DNA from: HK1 sp965221725
GTDB lineage: Bacteria; Pseudomonadota; Gammaproteobacteria; HK1
DNA length: 64,000 nt
Assembly: GCA_965221725.1 (NCBI GenBank)
Contig: OZ244909.1
Span: 806,001-870,000 of the forward strand
Reading direction: 5' to 3'
Shown: positions 43,719 through 52,894 of the stretch, piece after piece
How the letters are laid out: the number at the start of each line of letters is the position of its first letter
Numbering within the stretch: position 1 is the stretch's first letter
The notes under the pieces: generated by a model
Told to the model about the DNA's origin: nothing
The model's input: only the letters and a program-made list of their open reading frames with translations
Database searches by the model: none
Position numbers and translations under genes: made by a program

Positions 43719-44038
43719 TTGAGCCACGCCGGAAATTCCGAACACTCGTCTGTTCGAGTCACGCGGCCGGCCCTGTCCTGGCGACGACCCTGCGTTCGAC
43801 GCGGCATACTTCTCAAGGGCTTGGAAGGACGCGGGGCGGAGGCGGCGATCCCGTCGCGCCGGAACAGCCGCGCGGTGCCCCGGGGGCACAAACAGGAGGC
43901 GTTCAGGTGGGGTACCAGGTGAAGCACCTCTTCGCGAGAGCCAGGGAGTTCCCCGCGGTGGCGACGCGTTGCGACAGGACGGACGAAGGCATCGTGGCCG
44001 GCATCCGTCTCGCCGCCGTCGTGGTCTTCGCAGCATGA
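43719..44038 (+). mobile_element. IS5-type transposase relic (C-terminal end, frameshifted)
   Basis: One frame reads GLEGRGAEAAIPSRRNSRAVPRGHKQEAFRW and the next frame continues YQVKHLFARAREFPAVATRCDRTDEGIVAGIRLAAVVVFAA up to a stop at 44038. Together these match the end of DDE transposases of the IS5/IS427 type (...IPSKRNRK...HxxEAYKxRHxVE..F.KLKEFRAVATRYDKT...), with one frameshift at the TGGGGTACC region and several changed residues. The same relic with the same frameshift is present in the other copy (52537-52862). It forms the leader of the protease gene. Confidence 0.7.
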
Positions 44039-44070
44039 CCATCTGCAAACCATTGGGAGCGTAGTCGGCA

Positions 44071-47000
44071 ATGTGTGTCCTGTGCCAGATCGACCCGGTC
44101 AACGCCGAGAACGGCAACCACGAGGAGTTCGTCTTCGCCTTCTCCCAGACCAATGCGCCGGAGAATTCCACGGCTCCCGCCGTGACGCCCGCCGACATCC
44201 CGGCCGACGCCACGACCACGGCGGAGGTGGAGGTCGGGCACAGCTTTTCCGGGACGCTGGAGACCGCCGGGGACGTCGACCGGATCAAGGTCACCCTGGA
44301 GGCGGGGCGCCGGTACGAATTCTCGCTCGAGGGCGTTGACGACCCCGGGACGACCCAGAGCGCCGTGCGAGATCCGCTCATGGACATCCTTGGTGCGGAC
44401 GGCAAGCGCATGATTTTGAACAATGACGGCGGCAAGGGGCTGGACTCCAAGTTCTGGTTCGTCGCCCCGGAGTCCGGCACCTACTACGTCAACGCGAGCG
44501 CCAACCCGTCGTGGAACGGCGGCCACCGGAACGACAAAGGTGACTACCGGCTGACCGTCAAGATCGTGGATCCGCAGACGGAAGGCAGCCTTGATGAGCT
44601 CGCACACTTCCTGACCGAGCGGTACTTCGCCCCGCGCAAGTTCAACCTTGGAAGCAACGGGCTCAACCCCAAGGACGGCGTGATCACCTACACGCTGGAC
44701 GGCTGGCACAAGGACCCCGATGGGCTGACGGCGGCAAGGGCCGAGCTGGTCCGCGAGGCGTTCAAGGTCTACGGGGCCGTCCTCGGCATCGACTTCCGGG
44801 AAACCCCCTCGGGTGATGCCGACATCCGCTTCAGGGACAACGGAGGCGGAGCGTTTGCGTACTCCACATTTGATTGGGACGACACCGGCCAAGGCTATAC
44901 CAGGTTCGCGGAAGTCAACGTCAGCAGACACTTCGCTTGGGGAAATTCCTCCCTGGGGTCGTACACCTTCGAGACGATCCTGCACGAGATTGGCCACGCG
45001 CTCGGGCTGGGGCACCAGGGCCCCTACAACGTCGGCGCCCGGTTCGGTCGCGACGCGGCGTTCGCCAACGACAGTTGGCAGCTCTCGATGATGTCGTATT
45101 TCAGTCAGAGGACGAACCCGAACGTCGACGCGAGCCTCGCCGGGCCGTTAAGCCCGATGGCGGCCGACCTCATCGCGCTCGACAACCTCTATGCGGAATA
45201 CGGGTTCGGCACCTCGAACGCCTTCGCCGACGACACGGTCTGGGGTTTCAACACCAACATCGACGATTCGAAGGGCAAGGCGTTCAGCGAACTGTCGAAG
45301 TACGCCCCCAAGAACGCATTCACGATCATCGACTCGGGCGGCACGGACACGGTCGACTTCTCCGGCTACTCGGCCGACCAGGTCATCGACCTGACCGTCA
45401 CCGACAGCGGGGATGCCCACGCCACCGCCTCCTCCATCGGCGGCCTGAAGGGCAACATGATGCTCGCCGCGGGCACGGTGATCGAGAACGCGGTCGGCGG
45501 GAGCGGCGACGACGTCATTACCGGCAACGCGCAGGACAACGTCCTGACCGGCAACGCCGGCGACGACCGGCTCCTCGGCGTGGCGGGCGCGGACACGCTC
45601 ATCGGCGGCGCGGGGGACGACACGCTCGAGGGTGGCGAGGGCGACGACACGCTCACGGGCGGCGCGGGCGCCGACAGGCTCACGGGCGGCGCGGGCAAGG
45701 ACAGGTTCGTCTACGCCTCGACGGACACCGAGCACGACAGGATCACGGACTTCACGGCCGGCGAGGACAAGATCGACTTCACGGAGCTCGACATCGCGTT
45801 CGCGGACCTTGCAATCGCGCAGGGCACGGGCGCGGAGGCGGCGCATACGGTCGTCTCGTGGACAGGTATCGGCGGCGCCACGCAGTCGGTCACACTGGAG
45901 AACGTCCAGGCCTCGTCGATCGGCGCCTCGGACTTCCTCTTGGACGACGCGATCCCCGTCGCCTCGGTCGCGGACGCGACGGTGACGGAGGGCGGAAAGG
46001 CGCAGGTGACCGTCAGCCTGGACCGTCCCTCGACGCAGGACGTGACGGTTCGGTGGTCGGTCACGGACGGCACGGCGGGGCGCGGCGATCACTCGGGGCC
46101 ATCGGCACCGCAGACCATCACGTTCAAGGCGGGCGAGACCGAGAAGACGGTCGAGGTCGCGACGGTGCAGGACGAGGTCAGCGAGGGCGACGAGACGTTC
46201 ACGGTGACGCTCTCGTCCCCGTCGGGGGCCACGCTCGGGCCGGACGCCTCTTCGACGGTGACCGTAGAGGACGACGACCCGGAGCCCGTGGTCACCGTTG
46301 CGGATACCACCGTCACGGAGGGTGGCAAGGCGCAGGTAACCATCAGCCTGGACCGCCCCTCGGCGCAGGACGTGACGGTTCGGTGGTCGGTCACGGACGG
46401 CACGGCGGGGCGCGGCGATCACTCGGGACCATCGGCACCGCAGCCCATCACGTTCAAGGCGGGTGAGACCGAGAAGACGGTCGAGGTCGCGACGGTGCAG
46501 GACGAGGTCCACGAGGGCGACGAGACGTTCACGGTGACGCTCTCGGACCCGTCGGGGGCCACGCTCGGTCGGAATTCTTCGGCCACGGTCACCATCGCGG
46601 ACGACGACCCGGAGCCCGTGGTTCCGGTCGTCTCCGTCCCCTGGACGTCGGTTCGGGAGGGGCGGGACGCCTTCCTGCTCTTCTACCTGGACCGCCCCTC
46701 GGCACAGGATGTCACGTTCTGGTGGCATACCGAGGCTGGCACGGCCGGCGGCGCCGACCATGCCGGCCCGACGGTGCCGCGCAAGGCCGTGATCCCCGCC
46801 GGCAAGACAGCGACGTTCGTCGAGGTCGCGACCGTGCAGGACGGGGTGCACGAAGGCGACGAGATGTTCACGGTCGTGCTCTCGGACCCGTCGGGCGCCA
46901 CACTCGGGCCGGATCCGAAGGCGAAGGTGGTGATCCGGGATGTCGATCCGATCCCCGAGGTCTCGGTCGCGGACGCGACGGTGACCGAAGGCGGCACGGC

Positions 47001-47739
47001 GCAGGTGACCATCAGCCTGGACCGTCCCTCGGCGAAGGAGGTCACAGTGTCCTGGTCGGTCGCGGACGGCACGGCAGGGAGCGGCGACCACTCGGGGCCG
47101 TCGGCACCGCAGGCCATCACGTTCACAGCGGGCGAGACCGAGAAGACGGTCGAGGTTGCGACGGTGCAGGACGAGGTCAACGAGGGCGACGAGACATTCA
47201 CGGTGGCGCTCTCGGACCCGTCGGGGGCCACGCTGGGTCGGAATTCCTCGGCCACGGTCACCATCGAGGACGACGACGCGGCCGCCCCGGCGGAGGCCCT
47301 CTTGACGGGAGGTGTCGGGGCGGACCTGCTGCGCGGGGGTGCGGGCGATGACACCCTGCGCGGCGGGCCGGGCAAAGACACGCTGCGCGGCGATGCGGGC
47401 GACGATGTGCTGCACGGCGGGGCGGGCGCGGACCGGCTGTTCGCAGGCGCAGGCGCCGACCGCCTCCATGGCAAGGGGGGCGACGACATGCTGCACGGCG
47501 GGCCGGGTGACGACACGTTCGTCTACGGCGACGCGCCGTTCGGCCGGGACACGGTACGCGACTTCGAAGACGGCGTGGACGTACTCGACTTCAGCGGTTC
47601 CGGACTCCGGTGGCGCGACCTCGAGGTGTCGAGCGACGAGAACGAGAACGCGGTAGTCCGAGTCAGCGGGACGGAGTCCTCCGTCACGCTCGTCGGCGTC
47701 GACGCCGCGCTCATCGACCGGGACGACTTCCTCTTCTGA
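44071..47739 (+). CDS. Serralysin-like secreted metalloprotease with RTX and 4 Calx-beta repeats
   Basis: A 1222-residue protein. Residues about 50-165 form a pre-peptidase C-terminal (PPC) domain (HSFSGTLETAGDVDRIKVTLEAG). Residues about 175-375 form an M10-type protease with the zinc site HEIGHALGLGH starting at residue 305 and the Met-turn SMMSYF. Residues about 474-550 are RTX repeats (GGAGDDTLEGGEGDDTL), and four Calx-beta modules follow from 45955 to about 47285. A second RTX block comes next, and the end ...DRDDFLF is the uncleaved C-terminal secretion signal type. There is no Sec signal. It is expected to be exported by a type I system and folded by calcium outside. The neighbouring exporter remnant is broken. 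Confidence 0.9.
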   Translation: MCVLCQIDPVNAENGNHEEFVFAFSQTNAPENSTAPAVTPADIPADATTTAEVEVGHSFSGTLETAGDVDRIKVTLEAGRRYEFSLEGVDDPGTTQSAVRDPLMDILGADGKRMILNNDGGKGLDSKFWFVAPESGTYYVNASANPSWNGGHRNDKGDYRLTVKIVDPQTEGSLDELAHFLTERYFAPRKFNLGSNGLNPKDGVITYTLDGWHKDPDGLTAARAELVREAFKVYGAVLGIDFRETPSGDADIRFRDNGGGAFAYSTFDWDDTGQGYTRFAEVNVSRHFAWGNSSLGSYTFETILHEIGHALGLGHQGPYNVGARFGRDAAFANDSWQLSMMSYFSQRTNPNVDASLAGPLSPMAADLIALDNLYAEYGFGTSNAFADDTVWGFNTNIDDSKGKAFSELSKYAPKNAFTIIDSGGTDTVDFSGYSADQVIDLTVTDSGDAHATASSIGGLKGNMMLAAGTVIENAVGGSGDDVITGNAQDNVLTGNAGDDRLLGVAGADTLIGGAGDDTLEGGEGDDTLTGGAGADRLTGGAGKDRFVYASTDTEHDRITDFTAGEDKIDFTELDIAFADLAIAQGTGAEAAHTVVSWTGIGGATQSVTLENVQASSIGASDFLLDDAIPVASVADATVTEGGKAQVTVSLDRPSTQDVTVRWSVTDGTAGRGDHSGPSAPQTITFKAGETEKTVEVATVQDEVSEGDETFTVTLSSPSGATLGPDASSTVTVEDDDPEPVVTVADTTVTEGGKAQVTISLDRPSAQDVTVRWSVTDGTAGRGDHSGPSAPQPITFKAGETEKTVEVATVQDEVHEGDETFTVTLSDPSGATLGRNSSATVTIADDDPEPVVPVVSVPWTSVREGRDAFLLFYLDRPSAQDVTFWWHTEAGTAGGADHAGPTVPRKAVIPAGKTATFVEVATVQDGVHEGDEMFTVVLSDPSGATLGPDPKAKVVIRDVDPIPEVSVADATVTEGGTAQVTISLDRPSAKEVTVSWSVADGTAGSGDHSGPSAPQAITFTAGETEKTVEVATVQDEVNEGDETFTVALSDPSGATLGRNSSATVTIEDDDAAAPAEALLTGGVGADLLRGGAGDDTLRGGPGKDTLRGDAGDDVLHGGAGADRLFAGAGADRLHGKGGDDMLHGGPGDDTFVYGDAPFGRDTVRDFEDGVDVLDFSGSGLRWRDLEVSSDENENAVVRVSGTESSVTLVGVDAALIDRDDFLF

Positions 47740-47882
47740 CCGACAGGCGGCTCTCGGTAAAGCGTGGTTTGCTCCCGGATTCAATGACTCAGGTCATCGA
47801 ATCCGACGGCACATCCTGGTGCCGCCGGGAAGCTCCGACTTGATCAGAGATTCCCTCGCGGTGACCGACGCACCGCCGGGGA

Positions 47883-50249
47883 TCACGCGACGCGCGCGCC
47901 TCGGCCCCGCACCGTGATCGGCCCCATGACGCTGCTCCGCGCCCTGATGCGCCCGATGAGCGCGGCCGGATAGCCGAGCGCGCGCAACTCCTCCACGCAC
48001 GCCTCGGCCTGGTCCTCGGGCACGGACGCGAGCAGACCGCCCGCGGTCTGCGGATCGAACAGCAGCGGCCACCGCGGATCGCCCACCACCTCCCCGGCAT
48101 TGCGCACCGCATGACGCAAGCGCAGGTTCTGCGGCTGCAACGAGCTGGTGATGCCGGCGGCGATGGTGTCGAGGGCGCCGGGGAGGGCCGGAATCGCCGC
48201 GAGGTCGAGCTCCGCATCGACGCCGGACGCCCGCACCATCTCCGCCAGGTGGCCGAGCAGCCCGAACCCGGTGACGTCGGTGCACGCGCTCGCCCCGCGC
48301 CGGTGCAGGCACCGGGCGGCGGCGAGGTTCGACTTCTGCATCGTCTCGAGCGCGGCCTCGATCCATGCCCCCCGCGCCTGGTGCCGCATGTGCGCGGCGA
48401 GGAGTGTGCCGGTCCCGAGCGGCTTGGTGACGATCAGCCGGTCGCCCGGGTCCATGCCGCCCTTGCGCAGGATCGCGTCGCGGTCGATCAGCCCGCTGAC
48501 CGCAAACCCCAGCGCGAGCTCCGCCCCCTCGCTCGTATGTCCGCCCACCAGCGCCGCCCCGGCTTCACGCAGCACCTCGGCGGCGCCGGTCATCATCTGC
48601 CGCAGGGTGTCCTCCACCTGGGACTCGATGCCGTAGGGCAGGGTCGCAATGGCGAGCGCGGTCTGCGGCTCGGCCCCCATCGCGTAGATGTCGCCGAGGC
48701 AGTGGTTGGCGGCGATGCGGCCGAAGAGCCAGGGGTCGTCGATCATCGCGCGGAACGAATCGGTGGTGTGGACGGTCACCATCCCGGGCGGCGTCTCCAC
48801 CACCGCCGCGTCGTCGCGGTCCGCGAGCCCGACCAGGACATCGCCGCGCGCCGTGGTGCGGATGTCGTTCATCACCCGCGCAAGCACGGTGGCACCGACC
48901 TTGGCCCCGCACCCGCCGCAACGCATCGGATCGGCCGAAAGCTCCCGGATCGCATCCTCCCCCGCCAGGCCGGCGGGCAAGGCGAGCCGGGCCGGGGCCG
49001 CCATGTCGGGGAGGTCGGCGAACCTGCGCATGAACCGTCGATCGATCCGGTCCTTCCACCGCCAGACCCAGTCGCCGTCGAGCATGATCATGCCGCCCCG
49101 GGTCGCGACCGCACGGCGGTCGCCGGTGCTGATGAGGCTGAGGAAGCGACGCTGGGGCGTGAACGGCCTCGGCGCGAGGCCGCGCAGCGCGCGGCGCAGG
49201 TTCGCATCGAGAGGCGGGCCCTGCCGGACCGCGAACACCCCGGCCTTCTCGCGGGGATGCGCGAGCACCGCGGCACAGTCTCCGGCCGCGAACACGCCGG
49301 GGTGGGAGGTGGATTCGAGGGTGGGATGCACGGCGACGAAGCCGCTTTCGTCGATAGCGAGCCCGGACTCCGCGAGCCAGGCCTGCGCGCCGGCCGCGGT
49401 GACCCAGAGCACCTCGTCGAGTTCGTGCATGACATCGTCGGCGGTGTGGAGCACGCAGGGATATCCGGTTCCGTAGCTCGCCCCGTCCCCGGTGCCGATC
49501 TGCGCTCCGCCGGTGAGTCCGGCGGCGTGCAGCGCCCCGGGAGTGACGCGCTCGATCCGGGCATCGAGGTGCACGCGTACCCCGCGTTCGGCCAGCACCC
49601 GCGTGAACACGGCGCGGACCCCCGACGGGGCGCGGGGCAGCACTTCGTCCGCGTCGGTGAAGAGATCGAAGCGCAGCCGCTCGGGATCGCCGCCGGCGCG
49701 GCGCAGCATGGCGCGCAGCCCGTGGCGCATCGCGAGCACCATCTCGACCCCGCCGGCGCCCGCCCCCACCACCCCGATCCGCACCCGCGCCTCGGTGGCG
49801 AGCACCCGCTCGACAAGCGCTTGCCAGTGGGCGACGAAGCCGCCGATCGGCTTGACCGGCACCACCGAGCCGGCGGCACCCGGCACGTCGTCGGTGCGCG
49901 GCGCGGAGCCGATGTCGATGGAAAGCACGTCGTAGGGGACGGGAGGGCGATGGCGGCACAGCACCTTCTGCTCGACGAGATCGAGCCCCACGGCCTCGTC
50001 GTGACAGAAGCGCGCGTTGGCAAAGCGGGTCAGGGGGCCGAGGTCGATGTGGATCTCGTCGCGCGTGTAGTGCCCGGCGATGTGGCCCGGGAGCATGCCG
50101 GAGTACGGCGTCTCGACATCCCGCCCGATGAGGGTAACCCGCACTCCCGGCATGGGCTTCATCCCGAAGCGCCGGAGCACGATGACGTGGCTGTGCCCGC
50201 CGCCGACGAGCACGAGGTCCTTCACGATGGGGGTGGGGGTGGAATTCAC
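47883..50249 (-). CDS. selD: NADH dehydrogenase-like flavoprotein fused to selenide, water dikinase (SelD)
   Basis: A 788-residue fusion. Residues 1-375 are a type II NADH dehydrogenase-like oxidoreductase (DLVLVGGGHSHVIVLRRFG, VGAGAGGVEMVLAMRHG, VFAAGDCAAVL). From about 440 it is SelD, with the catalytic Cys447 in MRCGGCGAKVG, then VHTTDSFRAMIDD, RIAANHCLGDIYAMGA, VGGHTSEGAE, DVTGFGLLGHLAEM and DPQTAGGLL. SelD makes selenophosphate from selenide and ATP. The fused flavoprotein, known from other bacteria, may supply reduced selenium or use it. Cys is encoded at the active site, not selenocysteine. GTG start 50249 with AGGGA upstream. No selA, selB, selU or tRNA-Sec is visible nearby. Confidence 0.93.
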   Translation of the reverse strand: MNSTPTPIVKDLVLVGGGHSHVIVLRRFGMKPMPGVRVTLIGRDVETPYSGMLPGHIAGHYTRDEIHIDLGPLTRFANARFCHDEAVGLDLVEQKVLCRHRPPVPYDVLSIDIGSAPRTDDVPGAAGSVVPVKPIGGFVAHWQALVERVLATEARVRIGVVGAGAGGVEMVLAMRHGLRAMLRRAGGDPERLRFDLFTDADEVLPRAPSGVRAVFTRVLAERGVRVHLDARIERVTPGALHAAGLTGGAQIGTGDGASYGTGYPCVLHTADDVMHELDEVLWVTAAGAQAWLAESGLAIDESGFVAVHPTLESTSHPGVFAAGDCAAVLAHPREKAGVFAVRQGPPLDANLRRALRGLAPRPFTPQRRFLSLISTGDRRAVATRGGMIMLDGDWVWRWKDRIDRRFMRRFADLPDMAAPARLALPAGLAGEDAIRELSADPMRCGGCGAKVGATVLARVMNDIRTTARGDVLVGLADRDDAAVVETPPGMVTVHTTDSFRAMIDDPWLFGRIAANHCLGDIYAMGAEPQTALAIATLPYGIESQVEDTLRQMMTGAAEVLREAGAALVGGHTSEGAELALGFAVSGLIDRDAILRKGGMDPGDRLIVTKPLGTGTLLAAHMRHQARGAWIEAALETMQKSNLAAARCLHRRGASACTDVTGFGLLGHLAEMVRASGVDAELDLAAIPALPGALDTIAAGITSSLQPQNLRLRHAVRNAGEVVGDPRWPLLFDPQTAGGLLASVPEDQAEACVEELRALGYPAALIGRIRARSSVMGPITVRGRGARVA

Positions 50250-50590
50250 GGCATCTTCCCTGATGCCTCGATGCAGGGCGAGGCTACTCGCGGCGCGTCC
50301 TCCCGGTCAGTCAATGGTTTCGCACATGGGTTGCACACATGGGTTACGCACATGCAGCCACGCGCAGCACGGCAGGAAGTTGGCGGCGGAAATTGACCGC
50401 CAGGGCTTCCAAGCATACCGAAAATCATTCGGTGCGCTTCAATCCATGGATGCGATTGAATCGGCACTGCATGTGGGCTACGGTCGGGGCAAGTGATGCG
50501 GTCGGGAGTATCGCCTGACGCGCATGCGGTGAGACTCCGGGCCGTGCGGATCGTCAGCGAGGCGACCTTCGGGAGCGGCGAGGGAGCGCC
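50250..50590. other. Divergent intergenic region between SelD fusion and ABC exporter
   Basis: There is no gene in these 341 bp. It contains a tandem-like repeat of CACATGGGTT (about 50322-50353) and a small inverted repeat TTCAAT...ATTGAA around an ATCCATGGAT palindrome near 50438-50460. Both divergent promoters should lie here, but no clear -35/-10 pair can be named. Confidence 0.4.
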
Positions 50591-52321
50591 ATGCAGGAGA
50601 CGAGCAAAGACGAGGTCGAGCGCGACGGGCGCGGGGCGGTGCGCGCAGCGTTGTCGGCAAGTCGCAGTCTCGTGGGCTCGATGGCGCTGTTCAGCGCCTT
50701 CGTCAACCTGCTGATGTTGACCGGTCCGCTGTTCATGCTCCAGCTCTACGATCGGGTGCTGACCTCGCGCTCGGAAGCGACGCTCGTGGCGCTCGTCGGC
50801 ATCACCACCTTCCTGTTCCTGATGATGGGGCTGCTCGATCATGCGCGGGGCCGGGTGCTGGCGCGAGTCGGTGCGCGCTTTCAGGACCAGCTCGATGCGC
50901 GGGTGCTCGGGGCGATGCTGACCCGGGCGGGGCGCTCGCCCGAGGCACGCACGGCGCCGGCGACGGGGCTGCGCGACGTCGAGGCGGTACAGCGCTTCAC
51001 TTCGGGTCCGGGGCCGTTCGCATTCTTCGACGCGCCGTGGACGCCGATATTTCTTGCGGTGCTGTTCGTGTTCCACTGGCTGCTCGGGGTGTTGGCGGTG
51101 GTCTCGGGGGTGGTGCTGGTGGCGGTGGCGCTCGCGAACCAGATGCGCACCGCGCGCCTCCGGAACGAGGCGGGCACGCTGGGCGAGGCGGCGCTCCATG
51201 CTGCGGAGCAGTTCCGCGCCGGGGCCGAGACGGTGCGGGGCCTGGGGATGCGCCGCGCGGCGGTGGCGCGCACCGGGGCGCTGCGGCGCCGGGCGCTGGA
51301 TGCCACCATCGCCGCCTCGGACCGGGGCGGCGGCTTCGCGGTTGCCTCGCGCACGCTGCGGCTCTTTCTCCAGTCGATGATGCTGAGGCTCGGCGCCTGG
51401 CTCGCCATCCGGGGCGAGGTGACGCCGGGGGTGATGATTGCGGCCTCGATTCTGCTCGGGCGGGCACTCGCCCCGCTCGACCTGGCGATTGCGCAGTGGC
51501 CGGTGCTCCAGCGTGCGCTCCGGGCGTATCGGGCGCTCGTGCGGCTGCTCGCGGAGACGCCGCGGGAGGCGCAGCCGATGCCGTTGCCGGCCACGCGGGC
51601 GCTCCTTGAGGCGCACGAGGTGGTCGTGGTACCGCCGGGCGGGGACACGCCCACGGTGTGGCGCGTGTCGCTGCGGCTGGAGCCGGGGACGGCGGTCGGT
51701 ATCGCGGGGCCGTCGGGCTCGGGCAAGTCGACGCTCGCCCGCGCCCTTGCCGGGGTCTGGCCCGTCGCCTCGGGCAAGGTGACGCTCGACGGCGCGGCGC
51801 TCGACCAGTACGGGGAGGCGGCACGGGCGAAGCGCATCGGCTGGCTGCCGCAGGAGGTGGTGCTGTTCGACGGCACGGTGGCGGAGAACATCGCCCGCCT
51901 TGCCCCCGACCCCGACCCGGAGGCGGTGGTGCGCGCGGCGCGTCAGGGCGGGGCGCACGAGATGATTCTCACCCTGCCGGGCGGATACAACTTCCCGGTG
52001 ATTTCGGGCGGGGCGAATCTCTCGGGCGGGCAGCGCCAGCGCATCGCGCTCGCGCGGGCGTTCTGGGACGACCCGGCGGTAGTGATTCTCGACGAGCCCG
52101 ACGCGCATCTCGACCGCGCCGGGGCGGAGGCGCTCGACGCCACGGTGGCGGCGCTCAAGGCGCGTGGCGGGGCGGCGGTTATCGTCGGCCATCGCCAGAG
52201 CGCGTTCGCCCGGTGCGACGTGGTGTTCCTGATGGACGGGGGGCGGATTGCCGCGCCCCGCCGGGAGGCCCTTCCCGGGCGCGGCGAAGGGCCTTCCCGG
52301 CTGACGGACCGGCACGAATGA
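50591..52321 (+). CDS. Type I secretion system permease/ATPase (PrtD/AprD-like)
   Basis: A 576-residue ABC exporter half-transporter of the protease-secretion type. The N-terminal membrane domain (about 25-310) begins SMALFSAFVNLLMLTGPLFMLQLYDRVLTSRSEATL, a typical PrtD/LapB-like start. The ATPase has Walker A GPSGSGKST at 373-381, signature LSGGQRQR near 477, Walker B VVILDEPDAHLD near 495 and the switch His in VIVGHRQS. The gene appears intact and overlaps the ATG of the HlyD remnant by ATGA. Its natural cargo would be the RTX protease encoded downstream, but its local adaptor is deleted. Confidence 0.92.
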   Translation: MQETSKDEVERDGRGAVRAALSASRSLVGSMALFSAFVNLLMLTGPLFMLQLYDRVLTSRSEATLVALVGITTFLFLMMGLLDHARGRVLARVGARFQDQLDARVLGAMLTRAGRSPEARTAPATGLRDVEAVQRFTSGPGPFAFFDAPWTPIFLAVLFVFHWLLGVLAVVSGVVLVAVALANQMRTARLRNEAGTLGEAALHAAEQFRAGAETVRGLGMRRAAVARTGALRRRALDATIAASDRGGGFAVASRTLRLFLQSMMLRLGAWLAIRGEVTPGVMIAASILLGRALAPLDLAIAQWPVLQRALRAYRALVRLLAETPREAQPMPLPATRALLEAHEVVVVPPGGDTPTVWRVSLRLEPGTAVGIAGPSGSGKSTLARALAGVWPVASGKVTLDGAALDQYGEAARAKRIGWLPQEVVLFDGTVAENIARLAPDPDPEAVVRAARQGGAHEMILTLPGGYNFPVISGGANLSGGQRQRIALARAFWDDPAVVILDEPDAHLDRAGAEALDATVAALKARGGAAVIVGHRQSAFARCDVVFLMDGGRIAAPRREALPGRGEGPSRLTDRHE

Positions 52322-52455
52322 GCGATCATTCGGATCTTCGCGGTGCGCCGGGGATGCCGGTCGAGGCGTATCTGCGCACCGGCGAGCGCTCCCCGCTCAG
52401 CTACTTCGTCAAACCCCTCGCCGACCACTTCGAACGCTCGCGGCGCGAGGAGTGA
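52318..52455 (+). pseudogene. HlyD-family adaptor reduced to 45 codons
   Basis: ATG 52318 overlaps the ABC stop (ATGA) and opens a frame of 45 codons: MSDHSDLRGAPGMPVEAYL and then RTGERSPLSYFVKPLADHF to the stop. The second half is the typical extreme C-terminus of type I secretion adaptors (GMPVEV.IRTGERT.LSYL.KPL.D...RAF.E). The first eight residues look like the original N-terminus. Almost the whole gene (about 1.2 kb in relatives) has therefore been lost by an internal deletion that kept start, frame and stop. A peptide of this size cannot act as an adaptor. Confidence 0.8.
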
Positions 52456-52528
52456 CGGCCATCGGCGCCCGAAGACGCTTCATGGCGCGCGCGGGCCCCG
52501 CCCGGTCTCGGAACAGTAAGTTGGCCCG

Positions 52529-52534
52529 TATAAT
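52529..52534 (+). promoter_or_regulatory. Candidate -10 box upstream of the right RTX protease
   Basis: TATAAT in the same position as in the left copy (43705-43710), after a shared AAGTTGGCCCG. The region 17 bases upstream is TCTCGG. Conservation may reflect only the recent duplication. Confidence 0.35.
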
Positions 52535-52536
52535 GC

Positions 52537-52862
52537 ATGCAGTTGGACCACGCCGGAAATTCCGAACACTCGTTTGTTCGAATCGTGCGGCCGGCCCTGT
52601 CCTGGCGACGGCCCTGCGTTCGACGCGGCAAGCTCCTCGAGGACTTGGAAGGACGCGGGGCGGAGGCGGCGATCCCGTCGCACCGGAACAGCCGCACGGT
52701 GTCCCGGGAACACGAACAGGAGGCGTTCAGGTGGGGTACCAGGTGAAGCACCTCTTCGCGAGGGCCGGGGAGTTCCCCGCGGTGGCGACGCGTTGCGACA
52801 GGACGGACGAAGGCATCGTGGCCGGCATCCGTCTCGCCGCCGTCGTGGTCTTCGCAGCATGA
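52537..52862 (+). mobile_element. IS5-type transposase relic (right copy)
   Basis: Same relic as at 43719-44038: DLEGRGAEAAIPSHRNSRTVSREHEQEAFRW in one frame and YQVKHLFARAGEFPAVATRCDRTDEGIVAGIRLAAVVVFAA in the next, with the identical frameshift. Several residues here (EHEQEAFRW) are closer to intact IS5/IS427 transposases than in the left copy. The stop is 33 bp before the protease start. Confidence 0.7.
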
Positions 52863-52894
52863 CCATCTGCAAACCATTGGGAGCGTAGTCGGCA

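Larger units (their letters stand above)
43075..47757 (+). repeat. Left copy of the duplicated exporter-protease segment
   Basis: This segment matches 51616-58276 in order: the exporter C-terminus, the HlyD remnant, the IS5 relic with a shared TATAAT, the RTX protease, and the first 18 bases after its stop (GACCGACAGGCGGCTCTC region). Differences are deletions in the ABC part, five fewer Calx-beta units, one fewer RTX block, and scattered substitutions. Both copies have the same orientation and are separated by about 3.9 kb holding the SelD fusion and the 5' two thirds of the intact ABC gene. Confidence 0.9.

Noticed and set aside
43745..43765. GTTCGAGTC-like tRNA T-loop sequence
   Set aside because: No matching acceptor, D or anticodon stems nearby; it lies in the transposase relic.
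43697..44038. A 113-codon frame before each protease, conserved between copies
   Set aside because: Conservation follows from the duplication; the content matches a frameshifted IS5-type transposase end, so it is a relic, not a gene.
45148..47784. Minus-strand open frames opposite both RTX proteases (also 55058-58306)
   Set aside because: They mirror the Calx-beta repeats and are Arg/His-rich; the plus strand has the conserved domains.
48895..48920. Possible selenocysteine (TGA) at the SelD active site
   Set aside because: The codon is TGC, so Cys447 is encoded normally.
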